Of a stretch of DNA of 64,000 nucleotides, positions 49,373 to 57,300 are shown piece by piece (position 1 is the first letter of the stretch; each line of letters begins with the position of its first letter). The position numbers and the translations under genes are program-made. A model generated the notes under the pieces. That model saw only the letters and a list, made by a program, of their open reading frames with translations, was not told where the DNA came from and ran no database searches. This DNA is from Spirosoma terrae. GTDB taxonomy: Bacteria > Bacteroidota > Bacteroidia > Cytophagales > Spirosomataceae. The stretch is taken from assembly GCF_010435915.1 (NCBI RefSeq), contig NZ_JAAFZH010000002.1, positions 558,001-622,000 on the forward strand, written 5' to 3'.

Positions 49373-50248
49373 TTATCTTGCTTTTAGGAACTCGTTAAAA
49401 TCGTTGTAATGTGAGTATAGATTCGAGCGATCTATAACCGTACACCCGGCGTTTTGAATGTCCTGAACCGCTTTTCTCCCTGCCTTATCGTTATCGAGAT
49501 AGCAAAACACGCCTACAGCGTTTTGCAATAGGGGTAGGGCTTGCTTTATGTTGCTGGTTGAGTTCAATACAATTGTAGTAGATCGGCTGGCAGGCTTGCC
49601 GAAATAGACAAGGGCAGACAGGAAGTTAAAAAATCCCTCAAATACATTTACTGTCTTACTGCCAGTTACTTCAATGGTTGTAATCTCGCTCTTTCCAATC
49701 CACGTTTTAAAGCCCGGATTCCGAACCGCCCAACTACCAGCGTCAGTCCGAAAGCCAACGCCAAAATAACGTTTATCCTTACGGGTGTAATGAATCTGAC
49801 GAACCCACGGTTGAGCATAGGCGTAAGGAATACCACGTTCTTTTTCTACATATTCAATTAGTAAAGGATGCTGTAATGTGCGTACTGCTGTTATTTTAAA
49901 GTCAGTATTTTTTATTGCATCGTTCGCAATTTCATAAGGTGAAAATTGCAATGGTTCTGCAATGCTTATAAACCCTTGCAAACGCTTAACTGCATTAACA
50001 AATGTTATGCGTTCAATTTTTTGAACAAGCCTAATTACGTCGCCTTTTTCGCCTGTGCTGAAATCGTTAAAAACGTTGTCTCTCTCGTTTACAAAAAACG
50101 ATGGTGTACGTTCCTGCGATAATGGCGAACAATAGGCATAGTCGTTTATTTCGCTGTTTAATTTATGCACGGGAAATACGCCTTTAGATTGTAAATAGGA
50201 TGTAATAGGAACGCGCTTTACTTCATCGATTACGGTTTGGGGAATCAT
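49373..50248 (-). CDS. DnaG-like Toprim primase
   Basis: A primase of about 291 residues. The N-terminal CHC2-type region (residues 5-75) keeps SPLSQERTPSFFVNERDNVF and FNDFSTGEKGDVIRLVQ, typical of phage DnaG-like primases, but the zinc ligands are reduced (YAYCSPL). The C-terminal Toprim domain (about 200-291) has the metal motif YLDNDKAGRKAV. The DNA-helicase-binding domain of DnaG is absent. It would prime replication of the element with the VapE-like helicase encoded upstream. I chose the ATG at 50248 (MIPQTVIDEV) because of the AAACAAAAACT leader; the frame is open to 50293. Confidence 0.85.
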   Translation of the reverse strand: MIPQTVIDEVKRVPITSYLQSKGVFPVHKLNSEINDYAYCSPLSQERTPSFFVNERDNVFNDFSTGEKGDVIRLVQKIERITFVNAVKRLQGFISIAEPLQFSPYEIANDAIKNTDFKITAVRTLQHPLLIEYVEKERGIPYAYAQPWVRQIHYTRKDKRYFGVGFRTDAGSWAVRNPGFKTWIGKSEITTIEVTGSKTVNVFEGFFNFLSALVYFGKPASRSTTIVLNSTSNIKQALPLLQNAVGVFCYLDNDKAGRKAVQDIQNAGCTVIDRSNLYSHYNDFNEFLKAR

Positions 50249-50356
50249 AGTTTTTGTTTGAAAGTGTATTTTTCTTTTAGCGGCTAAATACAACTTATTA
50301 GGCCGCTAAAAGAAAAGTGACGGTTTGAGAAAAAATAAAAAGTTTTGAAAAGTAGG

Positions 50357-50577
50357 GTACTACAACTCACTACTTACTACATTTTTACATAACGCATTGG
50401 CCCCTAGTCCCTTGTGACCCTTTACCGGCTTTTACTCCCTTACTACATACTACAACCTAAGCCCGAAAATGTAGTAAGTAGTAGTAAGTTTGTAGTAGGT
50501 ACTATCTAACAGAGTTACTACATATAATACGCTGACTCTCTGTTATGTATGTAGTAAGTAGTAAGTGTAGTAAGTGG
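50357..50577. repeat. Iteron-like GTAGTAAG repeats, candidate replication origin
   Basis: This 220-bp gene-free stretch between primase and helicase genes holds many copies of GTAGTAAG or its complement CTTACTAC. Clear direct copies are at 50471, 50551 and 50567 with near copies between, and complementary copies at 50373-50380 and 50439-50446. Complement copies lie on the left and direct copies on the right. An inverted pair TTACTACATA/TATGTAGTAA at 50515 and 50549 surrounds an AT-rich centre. This is the pattern of Rep-binding iterons near an origin. Confidence 0.7.
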
Positions 50578-50599
50578 ATTAGCAGAAAAAAGTATTTTT

Positions 50600-51811
50600 T
50601 CAGAATTGAGGGGTTGTGTCGGCCACTGGCTGACCATCGATATTGAGTAGGTTTTCTTTAAGATAGTAGCCATAAACTGGCATTTGTCCTATTCTCGTCT
50701 GTTCCTTTTCTACTCCCATTTTGCGCAAAGCCTTACCTATATTCTCGCTTGTAAGGCGTACCGTGTTACTTGCCAACTGTGTAAGACGTTCAACGAGTTT
50801 ATAGGGCTGGTAAAATATTCCGCCTTGTTCTTTTTTGCAGGGTGTAAAATATTGCAGTAGCATTTGAAATTCTACAGTATCCCGTCCATAACGTGCGTTG
50901 TTATTTTCCGAATGTGCAATTTCTTCATTACTCAATTGTACCGGAAAACCGTTCTTAAACAAGTAATAGGCTTGCGCCCAAACTTTGTTTATGTCAATAG
51001 CTTTATAACCTTTCGGCCCTCCCATATCGTGGTTAATATGTAAGACCTCAAAAACTATCCATCGAACATTTCCCGTTTCATCGACAAGGAATTCACGCAT
51101 ATTTGTTGAGCCTACAAAAGAAGCCCGGCGTAACATAATAGAATCCTTTTTGTCGTATGGTAAACGTAATTTAATTTGTGATTCAGAAAAAAACGCTTTT
51201 GCTCGGTTTACGTCTTGTTTAGATAAACCTGCTAATTCATCTAGGTTTATCATAAAGTTTTCTGCTAAACTTCTTTTTGAGTCTTTACCCTCAAATTCAA
51301 TATTCTTTTTAGAATAATTTGCCAATGGTGTTCCTTGAACAAGGTTTTCAAAAAAGTAAGTTTTCCCGTCGTTCTGATTGCTGAAAAACGTAAAACAATG
51401 TTTATTGAAAGCAATTTTGTTTAATCCTTGTGCAACCATTCGAACAAGCATTTTCTTGAATTGCCTTACATAAAATTCCTGATCGGTCGTTTTTACGTAA
51501 TTAGCTAACATACCTATGTAATCATTTTCATTGTCCCATTTTGGTAAGTTTTCAAAGTATTCTAATATCGGGTCAAATTTTGGGACAAAAGACGATTTTA
51601 ATAAGGCCGCTAATTGCTTGTCAAATCCTGTAAAACCTTCTAATAAAAGTTCTACTTCTAAATCAGATGGGTTTAACGTTTCCCATTCATTTGACTTTTT
51701 TAACTTATATTCTAAATCAATAGAAACCGTATTAAAACGGAAGTCGTATTTCTTTTTTAAGTAATCCATGATTAGCAAAAATTTAATTGGTTTATCTCCT
51801 GCTTTACTCAT
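50600..51811 (-). CDS. VapE/VirE-like superfamily 3-type helicase
   Basis: A 403-residue ATPase of the virulence-associated-E (VapE/VirE) group, a replication helicase common in phage satellites and small elements. The P-loop region reads FFSNQNDGKTYFFENL (near residue 150), the Walker B is ENFMINLDELAGL (near 190) and a sensor follows in ASFVGSTNMREFL (near 232). The first P-loop residue is Ser-Asn in place of the usual Gly. A winged-helix-like C-terminal part (about 320-395) ends it. It begins the replication operon together with two small genes upstream, and the iteron region lies directly past its stop. Confidence 0.85.
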   Translation of the reverse strand: MSKAGDKPIKFLLIMDYLKKKYDFRFNTVSIDLEYKLKKSNEWETLNPSDLEVELLLEGFTGFDKQLAALLKSSFVPKFDPILEYFENLPKWDNENDYIGMLANYVKTTDQEFYVRQFKKMLVRMVAQGLNKIAFNKHCFTFFSNQNDGKTYFFENLVQGTPLANYSKKNIEFEGKDSKRSLAENFMINLDELAGLSKQDVNRAKAFFSESQIKLRLPYDKKDSIMLRRASFVGSTNMREFLVDETGNVRWIVFEVLHINHDMGGPKGYKAIDINKVWAQAYYLFKNGFPVQLSNEEIAHSENNNARYGRDTVEFQMLLQYFTPCKKEQGGIFYQPYKLVERLTQLASNTVRLTSENIGKALRKMGVEKEQTRIGQMPVYGYYLKENLLNIDGQPVADTTPQF

Positions 51812-51820
51812 AGTGAAATT

Positions 51821-51973
51821 TTAGGAAAATTCGACGTAAAACGTACTGAACTTTTTATTAGTCGTGTGTTGAAAAAAAAGTCTTAATGCTTCTTGGAAAT
51901 TATCTGCATTAATATTTACAATTCCTTTAATTCCACGTCGAATAGTGCGATAGTGAAAACGATAGCTTTTCAT
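51821..51973 (-). CDS. 50-residue protein in the replication operon
   Basis: A short frame coding for 50 residues (MKSYRFHYRTIRRGIKGIVN at the start). The first half is basic and strand-like, then a helix NADNFQEALRLFFQH. Its ATG overlaps the stop of the gene upstream in ATGA (51970-51973), and its own stop lies 9 bp before the helicase start. This tight packing supports a real gene. No function recognised. Confidence 0.65.
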   Translation of the reverse strand: MKSYRFHYRTIRRGIKGIVNINADNFQEALRLFFQHTTNKKFSTFYVEFS

Positions 51974-52221
51974 TGTTCTGTTACGTTATGGGTTTGGTTT
52001 TCATATTCTAGTATTTCATCAGCCAGAACAACAATCATAAAGGGAGCCTTACCTATTTTGTCTGTGTACTGCCAAACATCGCGGAACGCCCTCCAATAGT
52101 TTGTTTTATCGATTTCCCCGGCTTCTAGTAGTGCCGCTTTGTACTGTAATTGCTTGTGTGCCTTTGCGTTCTTGTAAGCCTGTCCGAGTACGTTTAAGGT
52201 TTTGCCTTTTACTGGATTCAT
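51970..52221 (-). CDS. Small protein opening the replication operon
   Basis: An 83-residue protein, helical by pattern (LGQAYKNAKAHKQLQYKAAL and FRDVWQYTDKIGKAPFMIVV). No family recognised. It is the first gene after the divergent control region shared with the XRE-type regulator, and its stop overlaps the next start. The position suggests an early regulatory or replication helper role. Confidence 0.65.
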   Translation of the reverse strand: MNPVKGKTLNVLGQAYKNAKAHKQLQYKAALLEAGEIDKTNYWRAFRDVWQYTDKIGKAPFMIVVLADEILEYENQTHNVTEQ

Positions 52222-52354
52222 AGTTTTTTTTTGTGGGTTGGTTAAACTTTACTATAGATTTACGTTCAAACGTCTAAATATTACGCTTAAGTGTCTGCAA
52301 CGTTACGTTATGTTGTAATATTTGTCAACTAAAAGTTGTAGAAAATTTATAACT
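52222..52354. promoter_or_regulatory. Divergent early control region of the element
   Basis: A 133-bp spacer between the replication operon and the XRE-type regulator. It contains the related words ACGTTCAAACGTC and AACGTTACGTTATGTT and the pair TTGTAATATTTGTCAA, which may be operator half-sites. In phage-like elements this is where the lysogeny-type switch sits. Confidence 0.5.
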
Positions 52355-52750
52355 ATGGAGCATCACGGAAATAAATTGAGGTCTATTGTAAAGGCTAAAG
52401 GATTTAACCTTAGTGAGTTAGCCTTTGATTTTGGCGTAACTAGAGCTGCAATAGATAAGCATATGAAAAGCGAAAGACTTACGCGAAAGGTTTTAAAACA
52501 GTATGCGGAAAAGTTAGACTTTTCGTTAGATGACTTTTTTGGAGATGTAATATTGAAGGAGTCGGCAAAGCCAGTGCTATCAGTTGATGACAACCGAACA
52601 AGCACAATAGTAAACCAGAATGGTACAACAGTACCGGCAGAAATGCACTGGGAACTACAACGAAAGTATTTTGATCTACAGGAGCGGTATAACGATTTAG
52701 TTATACGTTTTTTTCCGAACGCGGTACAACAGGCTATAATTACGGCGTAA
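52355..52750 (+). CDS. XRE/Cro-type transcriptional regulator
   Basis: A 131-residue regulator. The N-terminal helix-turn-helix (about 5-60) reads KLRSIVKAKGFNLSELAFDF, then GVTRAAIDKHMKSERLTRKV, close to Cro/CI-type domains. The C-terminal half has a polar linker and a helix RKYFDLQERYNDLVIRF that may form dimers. It reads away from the replication operon and toward attR, the place of a repressor that keeps the element silent. The ORF extends to a TTG at 52322, but ATG at 52355 (MEHHGNKL) gives the normal start. Confidence 0.85.
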   Translation: MEHHGNKLRSIVKAKGFNLSELAFDFGVTRAAIDKHMKSERLTRKVLKQYAEKLDFSLDDFFGDVILKESAKPVLSVDDNRTSTIVNQNGTTVPAEMHWELQRKYFDLQERYNDLVIRFFPNAVQQAIITA

Positions 52751-52834
52751 ATGAGCCTGCTGGTAAACCATATAAGAAATGAGGTTTATTCGACTGTAAA
52801 GTCGTACCGCTATTATGTGGAGATTGACGGAGTT

Positions 52835-52849
52835 TCCGACTATCTCCAC
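52835..52849. repeat. Right attachment site (attR)
   Basis: An exact direct copy of the 15-bp tRNA-Ala end TCCGACTATCTCCAC. It lies 84 bp after the XRE-type regulator gene and marks the right border of the element. Confidence 0.85.
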
Positions 52850-52869
52850 TAAGTTGTATGAATCTTATG

Positions 52870-52904
52870 AAATGGCTGCGCAAAACACTGCGTAGCCATT
52901 TTTG
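52870..52904 (+). terminator. Hairpin past attR, probably the original tRNA-Ala terminator
   Basis: The 13-bp arms AAATGGCTGCGCA and TGCGTAGCCATTT have one mismatch, enclose a short AC-rich loop and are followed by TTGTTT. It is about 20 bp past attR, the same distance at which a terminator would follow an uninterrupted tRNA gene. Confidence 0.65.
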
Positions 52905-52950
52905 TTTGAACTATTCCGAGAGACTTCAGCGCTACAAAAATCATCCCTGC

Positions 52951-54534
52951 TTACTTAACTGCTCTGCCGGAATTCTTTAACGTATTGCGTAACAATAGAA
53001 TACCCGTTCCGGGCTTTTGCCACTGCTTCATCAATATGATGTGCCGGGGATCTGTTGGGCGAAAAAAGGACCCTAGCAAAATATCCTCGTCGCCGTCCTG
53101 ATCCATATCGCCCGAAGTTATGGTTAGCCAGCGTCCACGTTCTGCATGGGCAAAGGTTCGGGGTTGAAACTGTAGATTACCCTGGTTCTCGAAAAAAATA
53201 AAACTTTCGTTGGGGGAGTGAGAAAAATCAGGGAAGTGGGCAATAGTGGCAATGTCGTCGTCGCCGTCCTGATCGAAATCCCGAACGATTGTCTGGGTAG
53301 CGCCATGCATTGGATAAAACCAGGCCTCCTTAAATCGGAAATTCCCGTCGTTACGAAAGATGCGCAGGCCATGATACGGCTTCAGTACAATTGAATAGTC
53401 AGCATTATCGCCGTTCGTGTAAATCAGATCGTCGTCGCCGTCACGATCTATGTCGGCCATTTCGACAGAACTGGAGCCGTAAACCGGCGGGAAGCGCAGG
53501 ATAGTTTCTTTGCGAAACTGGCCGTTACGTTGGTTATAATAAATGGCAATCTGTTCGTCGCCCTGGGTGAGCAGCGCAATAATGTCTGGCCATTGATCTT
53601 TGTTGACATCCTTGATAATAACCGTTCGGGCTCCCGGTAAGCTGTCCAGTAGATGTTCGGTGTATCCGGATGCGGTCTGTTCATGCCAGGTTAATTTGCC
53701 AAGATGATGCCCAAACTGAGAGACCACTACGTCCTGCCGACCATCGCGATTCAGGTCGGCCAACGTAGCGTTTACGGGGCGCTGCAGTTTGGTCAACACA
53801 GGCGTTGGCGCTGTTGTTGGCTTCATCGACCAATGATTCCAGACACCCGCCTGTCGGTCGTTGGGATTTAGCACGCCAACCGTTAGCAGATTGGCGCTCC
53901 CATTGTTATTAAAATGAATGTCAGTGATTGGACTCGTTAAACGGACTGAGTCAAGACGGTTCAGGTTGTGGTCGAGCGCAAAGAGGTTGCTACGTCCGTC
54001 GCCCGCCCAGATCCGGTGCGAAACCGAATCATACCGTAGCAACGTAACAAACGCATCGATAGCCGATTTGGAGGGCTGAACATCAAATAAAGGTAGCTTT
54101 ACGCTGACTGGTTGATGAGTGGGCTGGTTAGGTAACGTAGCAGGCGCTGTTGTTACGTAATAATCGACGATTTTTTGCCAGTCGGCGGGATGTAGGGTAG
54201 GCGTTTCGGGGAACGTTTGCGCATTCATCAGGCGCATCATCTCATCCGTATTGCTGATCCGCACATACTCCGTCATGGCATTGTCTGCCTGCCCCATCCG
54301 AAGAGCCATCTGGGGCAAAACACCCCGTTTCCAGGTTTCCTTGTCCAGCAGTGAAGGGTCTGGATACTGGTGGCAGCGGCTGCAATAGCTTTGACTAAGC
54401 TGCTTACCAGTTAGTTGTGTTTCAAGCGGTAAAGCCCGACTGTTGGTTGCTGCTGTTTCGGACGACGACGATTGGCAAGACACTATTGCTAGTGAACTAA
54501 TGACAATAGCGCTTGCCAGTCGGAGAGAAAACAT
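52951..54534 (-). CDS. FG-GAP/VCBS-repeat lipoprotein with cytochrome c-like N-terminus
   Basis: A 527-residue exported protein. A lipoprotein signal (VISSLAIVSCQSSSS, Cys near residue 20) is followed by a short heme-binding-like motif SYCSRCHQYPDPSL (CxxCH, near residue 50) and then by a seven-bladed propeller of FG-GAP/VCBS repeats (about 150-510). Repeats with Asp-rich calcium loops are visible: LADLNRDGRQDVVV, DVNKDQWPDIIA, ADIDRDGDDDLIY, RDFDQDGDDDIAT and GDMDQDGDEDILLG. It is probably a surface electron-transfer or binding protein. It follows the chitinase gene by 7 bp on the same strand, so the two form an operon. Confidence 0.85.
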   Translation of the reverse strand: MFSLRLASAIVISSLAIVSCQSSSSETAATNSRALPLETQLTGKQLSQSYCSRCHQYPDPSLLDKETWKRGVLPQMALRMGQADNAMTEYVRISNTDEMMRLMNAQTFPETPTLHPADWQKIVDYYVTTAPATLPNQPTHQPVSVKLPLFDVQPSKSAIDAFVTLLRYDSVSHRIWAGDGRSNLFALDHNLNRLDSVRLTSPITDIHFNNNGSANLLTVGVLNPNDRQAGVWNHWSMKPTTAPTPVLTKLQRPVNATLADLNRDGRQDVVVSQFGHHLGKLTWHEQTASGYTEHLLDSLPGARTVIIKDVNKDQWPDIIALLTQGDEQIAIYYNQRNGQFRKETILRFPPVYGSSSVEMADIDRDGDDDLIYTNGDNADYSIVLKPYHGLRIFRNDGNFRFKEAWFYPMHGATQTIVRDFDQDGDDDIATIAHFPDFSHSPNESFIFFENQGNLQFQPRTFAHAERGRWLTITSGDMDQDGDEDILLGSFFRPTDPRHIILMKQWQKPGTGILLLRNTLKNSGRAVK

Positions 54535-54541
54535 GAATGGA

Positions 54542-55699
54542 TTAGTTACGTAGTTCCTTAATGAGTTTATTCAACAGTTTTTGCTGCCGCAGATCATAAA
54601 TGTATTCCCAGAACATAACACCCGCCAGTCCTTTCGACTTAACGTAATTTACCTTGTGCTCGAAAGATTCTTCGTCGGCGTAAGATATAAACGTACGTGA
54701 CTGTGGGTTCCATAAATAAGGAGCTTTGGCATCATCATCCCAATAACGGACGAAGCCATTTTTGCTGATGAATTTGTCGGCCAGTTCATCGTAACTGATA
54801 AACGAATGCTTTCCGGTAGCTGGCTGGTAAAGACCATTATCGTTGGGCGTTACGTCGGCCCAGCCACGTCCGTAAAAAGGAATGCCCAGCACGATTTTAC
54901 TGGCTGGGACCCCGGCTTTGATATGCCCATCAACGCCGTCGGCCGAGCTGTTTCTCGATTGATTCCCCTTTTTCGACTGATACAGATTACTATGATGCCC
55001 GGTCACTTTATCATTTCCGTGATAAATATCGTACGTCATGATATTAACGTAATCCAGATACCGTTGCGCTTTGCCTAATTCCGTATGGCTGACAAAAGCC
55101 GTGTCGACGCCGGTGGCAGTGGTGAGCAGGTAGTGGTTAGCACCCGTACGTTTGTCGATCTTTCCTTGTTTGTCGAGCTGTTCGCGCAGTTCTTTAAAGA
55201 GGAGCGTGTAGTTCTGCTTGTCTTCCGGGCGGAAAATATTGTTATCGCCAATCTGGGCTGGGTACTCCCAGTCAATGTCAATCCCGTCGAGCTTATATTT
55301 TTTCAGCAGATCGATAGCGCTATTGGCAAATTTCCGGCGGGATGCGTCGGTCAGCGCTGCATCGGAAAAGTATTTGCAGCCACCCCATCCACCGATGGAA
55401 ATAAGGATTTTCAGGTCCTTGTTGTCGGCTTTTAAGGTCGATAAGGTGATCAGATTCTGACCATCTTTGGCGCTCAGCGGGGCTAGTTCTCCGTTTGCCG
55501 CCGGAACAGCAAACGCATAATTTATGTGCGTAAGCTTTTGAGCATCAATCTGGTTTTTTGTCCAGCCGCCACCACTAATATAGCCAATGATGACGGGCTT
55601 AGTCGGACCCTTTCCGGATTGAGCGAATGAGAATGTTGAGTTGTTGATGAAGAAGGCAAGAACAATACTGAATGCAACGAGGTGATTTTTGGTTTTCAT
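54542..55699 (-). CDS. Secreted GH18 chitinase
   Basis: An endo-acting chitinase of about 385 residues. A signal peptide (LVAFSIVLAFFINNSTFSFA) precedes a GH18 barrel. The catalytic DxxDxDxE motif is intact as DGIDIDWEYP (near residue 150), and ISIGGWGGCKYFSD, MTYDIYHGND and GIPFYGRGW are further GH18 blocks. The chitin insertion domain is short. It would cut chitin outside the cytoplasm, with the GH20 hexosaminidase finishing the products. I chose the ATG at 55699 (MKTKNHLV); the open frame extends to 55732. Confidence 0.94.
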   Translation of the reverse strand: MKTKNHLVAFSIVLAFFINNSTFSFAQSGKGPTKPVIIGYISGGGWTKNQIDAQKLTHINYAFAVPAANGELAPLSAKDGQNLITLSTLKADNKDLKILISIGGWGGCKYFSDAALTDASRRKFANSAIDLLKKYKLDGIDIDWEYPAQIGDNNIFRPEDKQNYTLLFKELREQLDKQGKIDKRTGANHYLLTTATGVDTAFVSHTELGKAQRYLDYVNIMTYDIYHGNDKVTGHHSNLYQSKKGNQSRNSSADGVDGHIKAGVPASKIVLGIPFYGRGWADVTPNDNGLYQPATGKHSFISYDELADKFISKNGFVRYWDDDAKAPYLWNPQSRTFISYADEESFEHKVNYVKSKGLAGVMFWEYIYDLRQQKLLNKLIKELRN

Positions 55700-55955
55700 G
55701 CAGGTACAATTAGACTGGCAAGGTACTAACAACCGCTGAATCTAAGAAAGCAGTGTCTGGAAGAGGATAAGGAATGAGCCTAACAAAAAATAATCGGTTA
55801 GTTTGACGAGAGAAAAACGAAAAAAAGGAGTATTGAATTTAACTTGTTGTGTTTATAGAGAATACCAGCGTTCTGGTGGAACGTTGGATTCGTGAAATTT
55901 AAGCAAATCGGTAGTTGAAGCGTTGATACGTATCAAAGTAATCACGCTGTTTATC

Positions 55956-57167
55956 ATGCAGGATAACGTTGTTCTTTCCGTTATAGATGCCAAGAAAAGT
56001 AAGCTGAAGCGGCAGATTATCAGAGAATTATATCGTTCTCAGTCTCGTACTATTTCCCAATTAGCCAATCGGCTGCATACCAGCATTCCATCCACTACGG
56101 CCCTGATCGAAGAATTGAGCCTGTCTCACTGGGTGCAGGGTATTGGTACTGGCGTGGCTCAGTTTGGCCGTAAACCGTCGCTGTTTGCTCTCGATGCTAC
56201 GCAGTATGCTACGGTTGTAGTGGATATCAATATTCATGACACCAAGCTGATGCTCTTTAACCTGGCCAATCAACTGATTTATCGGCTGGATATCGATTTG
56301 CGCCTAGACAAGTCGCCCGCGTTTCTGAGAGTCCTGGCTGAGCCGCTGGAGCAGGTGGTGCAGCGAATAAAAAACGATCAGTTGCAAGTTATTGGGGTGG
56401 GCGTGTCATTACCCGGATTGGTGAATCCGTGGGAGGCTATCAATCATACGTATCCGAGTCTAAATAGTTCGGAGCAACCACTCGATCAGTTGTTACAGAA
56501 TCTGTTTGATGCACCGGCCTATCTGATCAACGATACGAAAGCGACGATTTTGGGGGAGCATCGCTTTGGTCTTGCCCAGGGGAAGCGGCACGTACTGTCT
56601 ATAAACATTGACTGGGGTATTGGATTAGGCGTCATAACAAATGGCGAGATCCTGCAGGGCGCGGCTGGTTTTGCGGGAGAATTAGGGCATATCCAGATGA
56701 AAACAGACGGTGAGTTATGTTCGTGTGGAAAAGTCGGCTGTCTGGAAACACTGGCTTCGGCCTCGTCATTGATTCGTCGGGCGAAAGCGGCCCTGGCCGA
56801 TGGGAAGGCGTCGATGCTTGCCGATGCTGACCCCGACGCCATTGATATTGAGACTATCATTGCCAATGCCAATGCCGGTGATGAGCTGGCTATCGATTTA
56901 CTGAGTGATGTTGGTAGAGCATTGGGGAAGGCACTGTCGACCACTATTCATCTGTTTAATCCCGAACTGATTATCATCAACGGCGTGCTGGCTAAAGCCG
57001 AAAGTGCCATCATCAAACCCATTGAGCTGGCTATCGATACGTACTGCCTGCCCAATTACCGCGATAACCTGACTATTGAATTATCTGAGTTGGGTGAGCT
57101 GGCTAAATTTTACGGAACACAAGCCTACGTTATTCAGAACTTACTGGAGCATGAGCTGATACCATAA
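55956..57167 (+). CDS. ROK-family transcriptional repressor (NagC/XylR type)
   Basis: A 403-residue regulator. An N-terminal winged helix (about residues 10-75, SRTISQLANRLHTSIPSTTA) is fused to a ROK sugar-sensing domain with the loop VVDINIHDTKLML, GVGVSLPGLVN and the zinc motif CSCGKVGCLETLAS (near residue 250). It is transcribed away from the chitinase operon, so it may control it in response to GlcNAc or another sugar, or control the FGGY kinase gene that follows. An upstream TTG at 55923 is possible; ATG at 55956 is better. A strong terminator follows. Confidence 0.9.
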   Translation: MQDNVVLSVIDAKKSKLKRQIIRELYRSQSRTISQLANRLHTSIPSTTALIEELSLSHWVQGIGTGVAQFGRKPSLFALDATQYATVVVDINIHDTKLMLFNLANQLIYRLDIDLRLDKSPAFLRVLAEPLEQVVQRIKNDQLQVIGVGVSLPGLVNPWEAINHTYPSLNSSEQPLDQLLQNLFDAPAYLINDTKATILGEHRFGLAQGKRHVLSINIDWGIGLGVITNGEILQGAAGFAGELGHIQMKTDGELCSCGKVGCLETLASASSLIRRAKAALADGKASMLADADPDAIDIETIIANANAGDELAIDLLSDVGRALGKALSTTIHLFNPELIIINGVLAKAESAIIKPIELAIDTYCLPNYRDNLTIELSELGELAKFYGTQAYVIQNLLEHELIP

Positions 57168-57199
57168 AACACTACGTAGTGCTACGTTCATTGTTCGCG

Positions 57200-57236
57200 A
57201 ACCGGATACAAGTCAAAAAGTATCCGGTTTTTTTAT
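57200..57236 (+). terminator. Rho-independent terminator of the ROK repressor
   Basis: A 10-bp stem, AACCGGATAC with GTATCCGGTT, has a 10-nt loop and is followed by TTTTTTT. It is 32 bp after the stop codon. Confidence 0.88.
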
Positions 57237-57300
57237 ATTAGACGAAGCGACTAACCCGAAAAATATGTTGTTTTGGCGTTTCGAAACCATTTGCTGTTTT

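Larger units (their letters stand above)
35250..52849. mobile_element. 17.6-kb integrative element in tRNA-Ala, provirus- or satellite-like
   Basis: The borders are a 15-bp direct repeat derived from the tRNA 3' end. A tyrosine recombinase gene lies next to attL, and a divergent XRE-type regulator and a small replication module lie next to attR, the usual plan of phages, satellites and small integrative elements. Between them are an AT-rich cargo cassette and a 9.7-kb unidirectional block of 17 small genes, most coding for membrane proteins plus lytic transglycosylases, an esterase and a JAB peptidase. No terminase, portal, tail, relaxase, type IV secretion, transposase or recognisable capsid gene was found. 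A tailless membrane-containing virus or a helper-dependent satellite are the leading readings; excision has not been shown. Confidence 0.85.

Noticed and set aside
35250..52849. Reading the element as a normal tailed prophage
   Set aside because: No terminase, portal, major capsid of HK97 type, tape measure, sheath or baseplate gene was found, and the whole structural block is only 9.7 kb of small membrane proteins.
35250..52849. Reading the element as an integrative conjugative element
   Set aside because: No relaxase, coupling protein or Tra/VirB genes are present.
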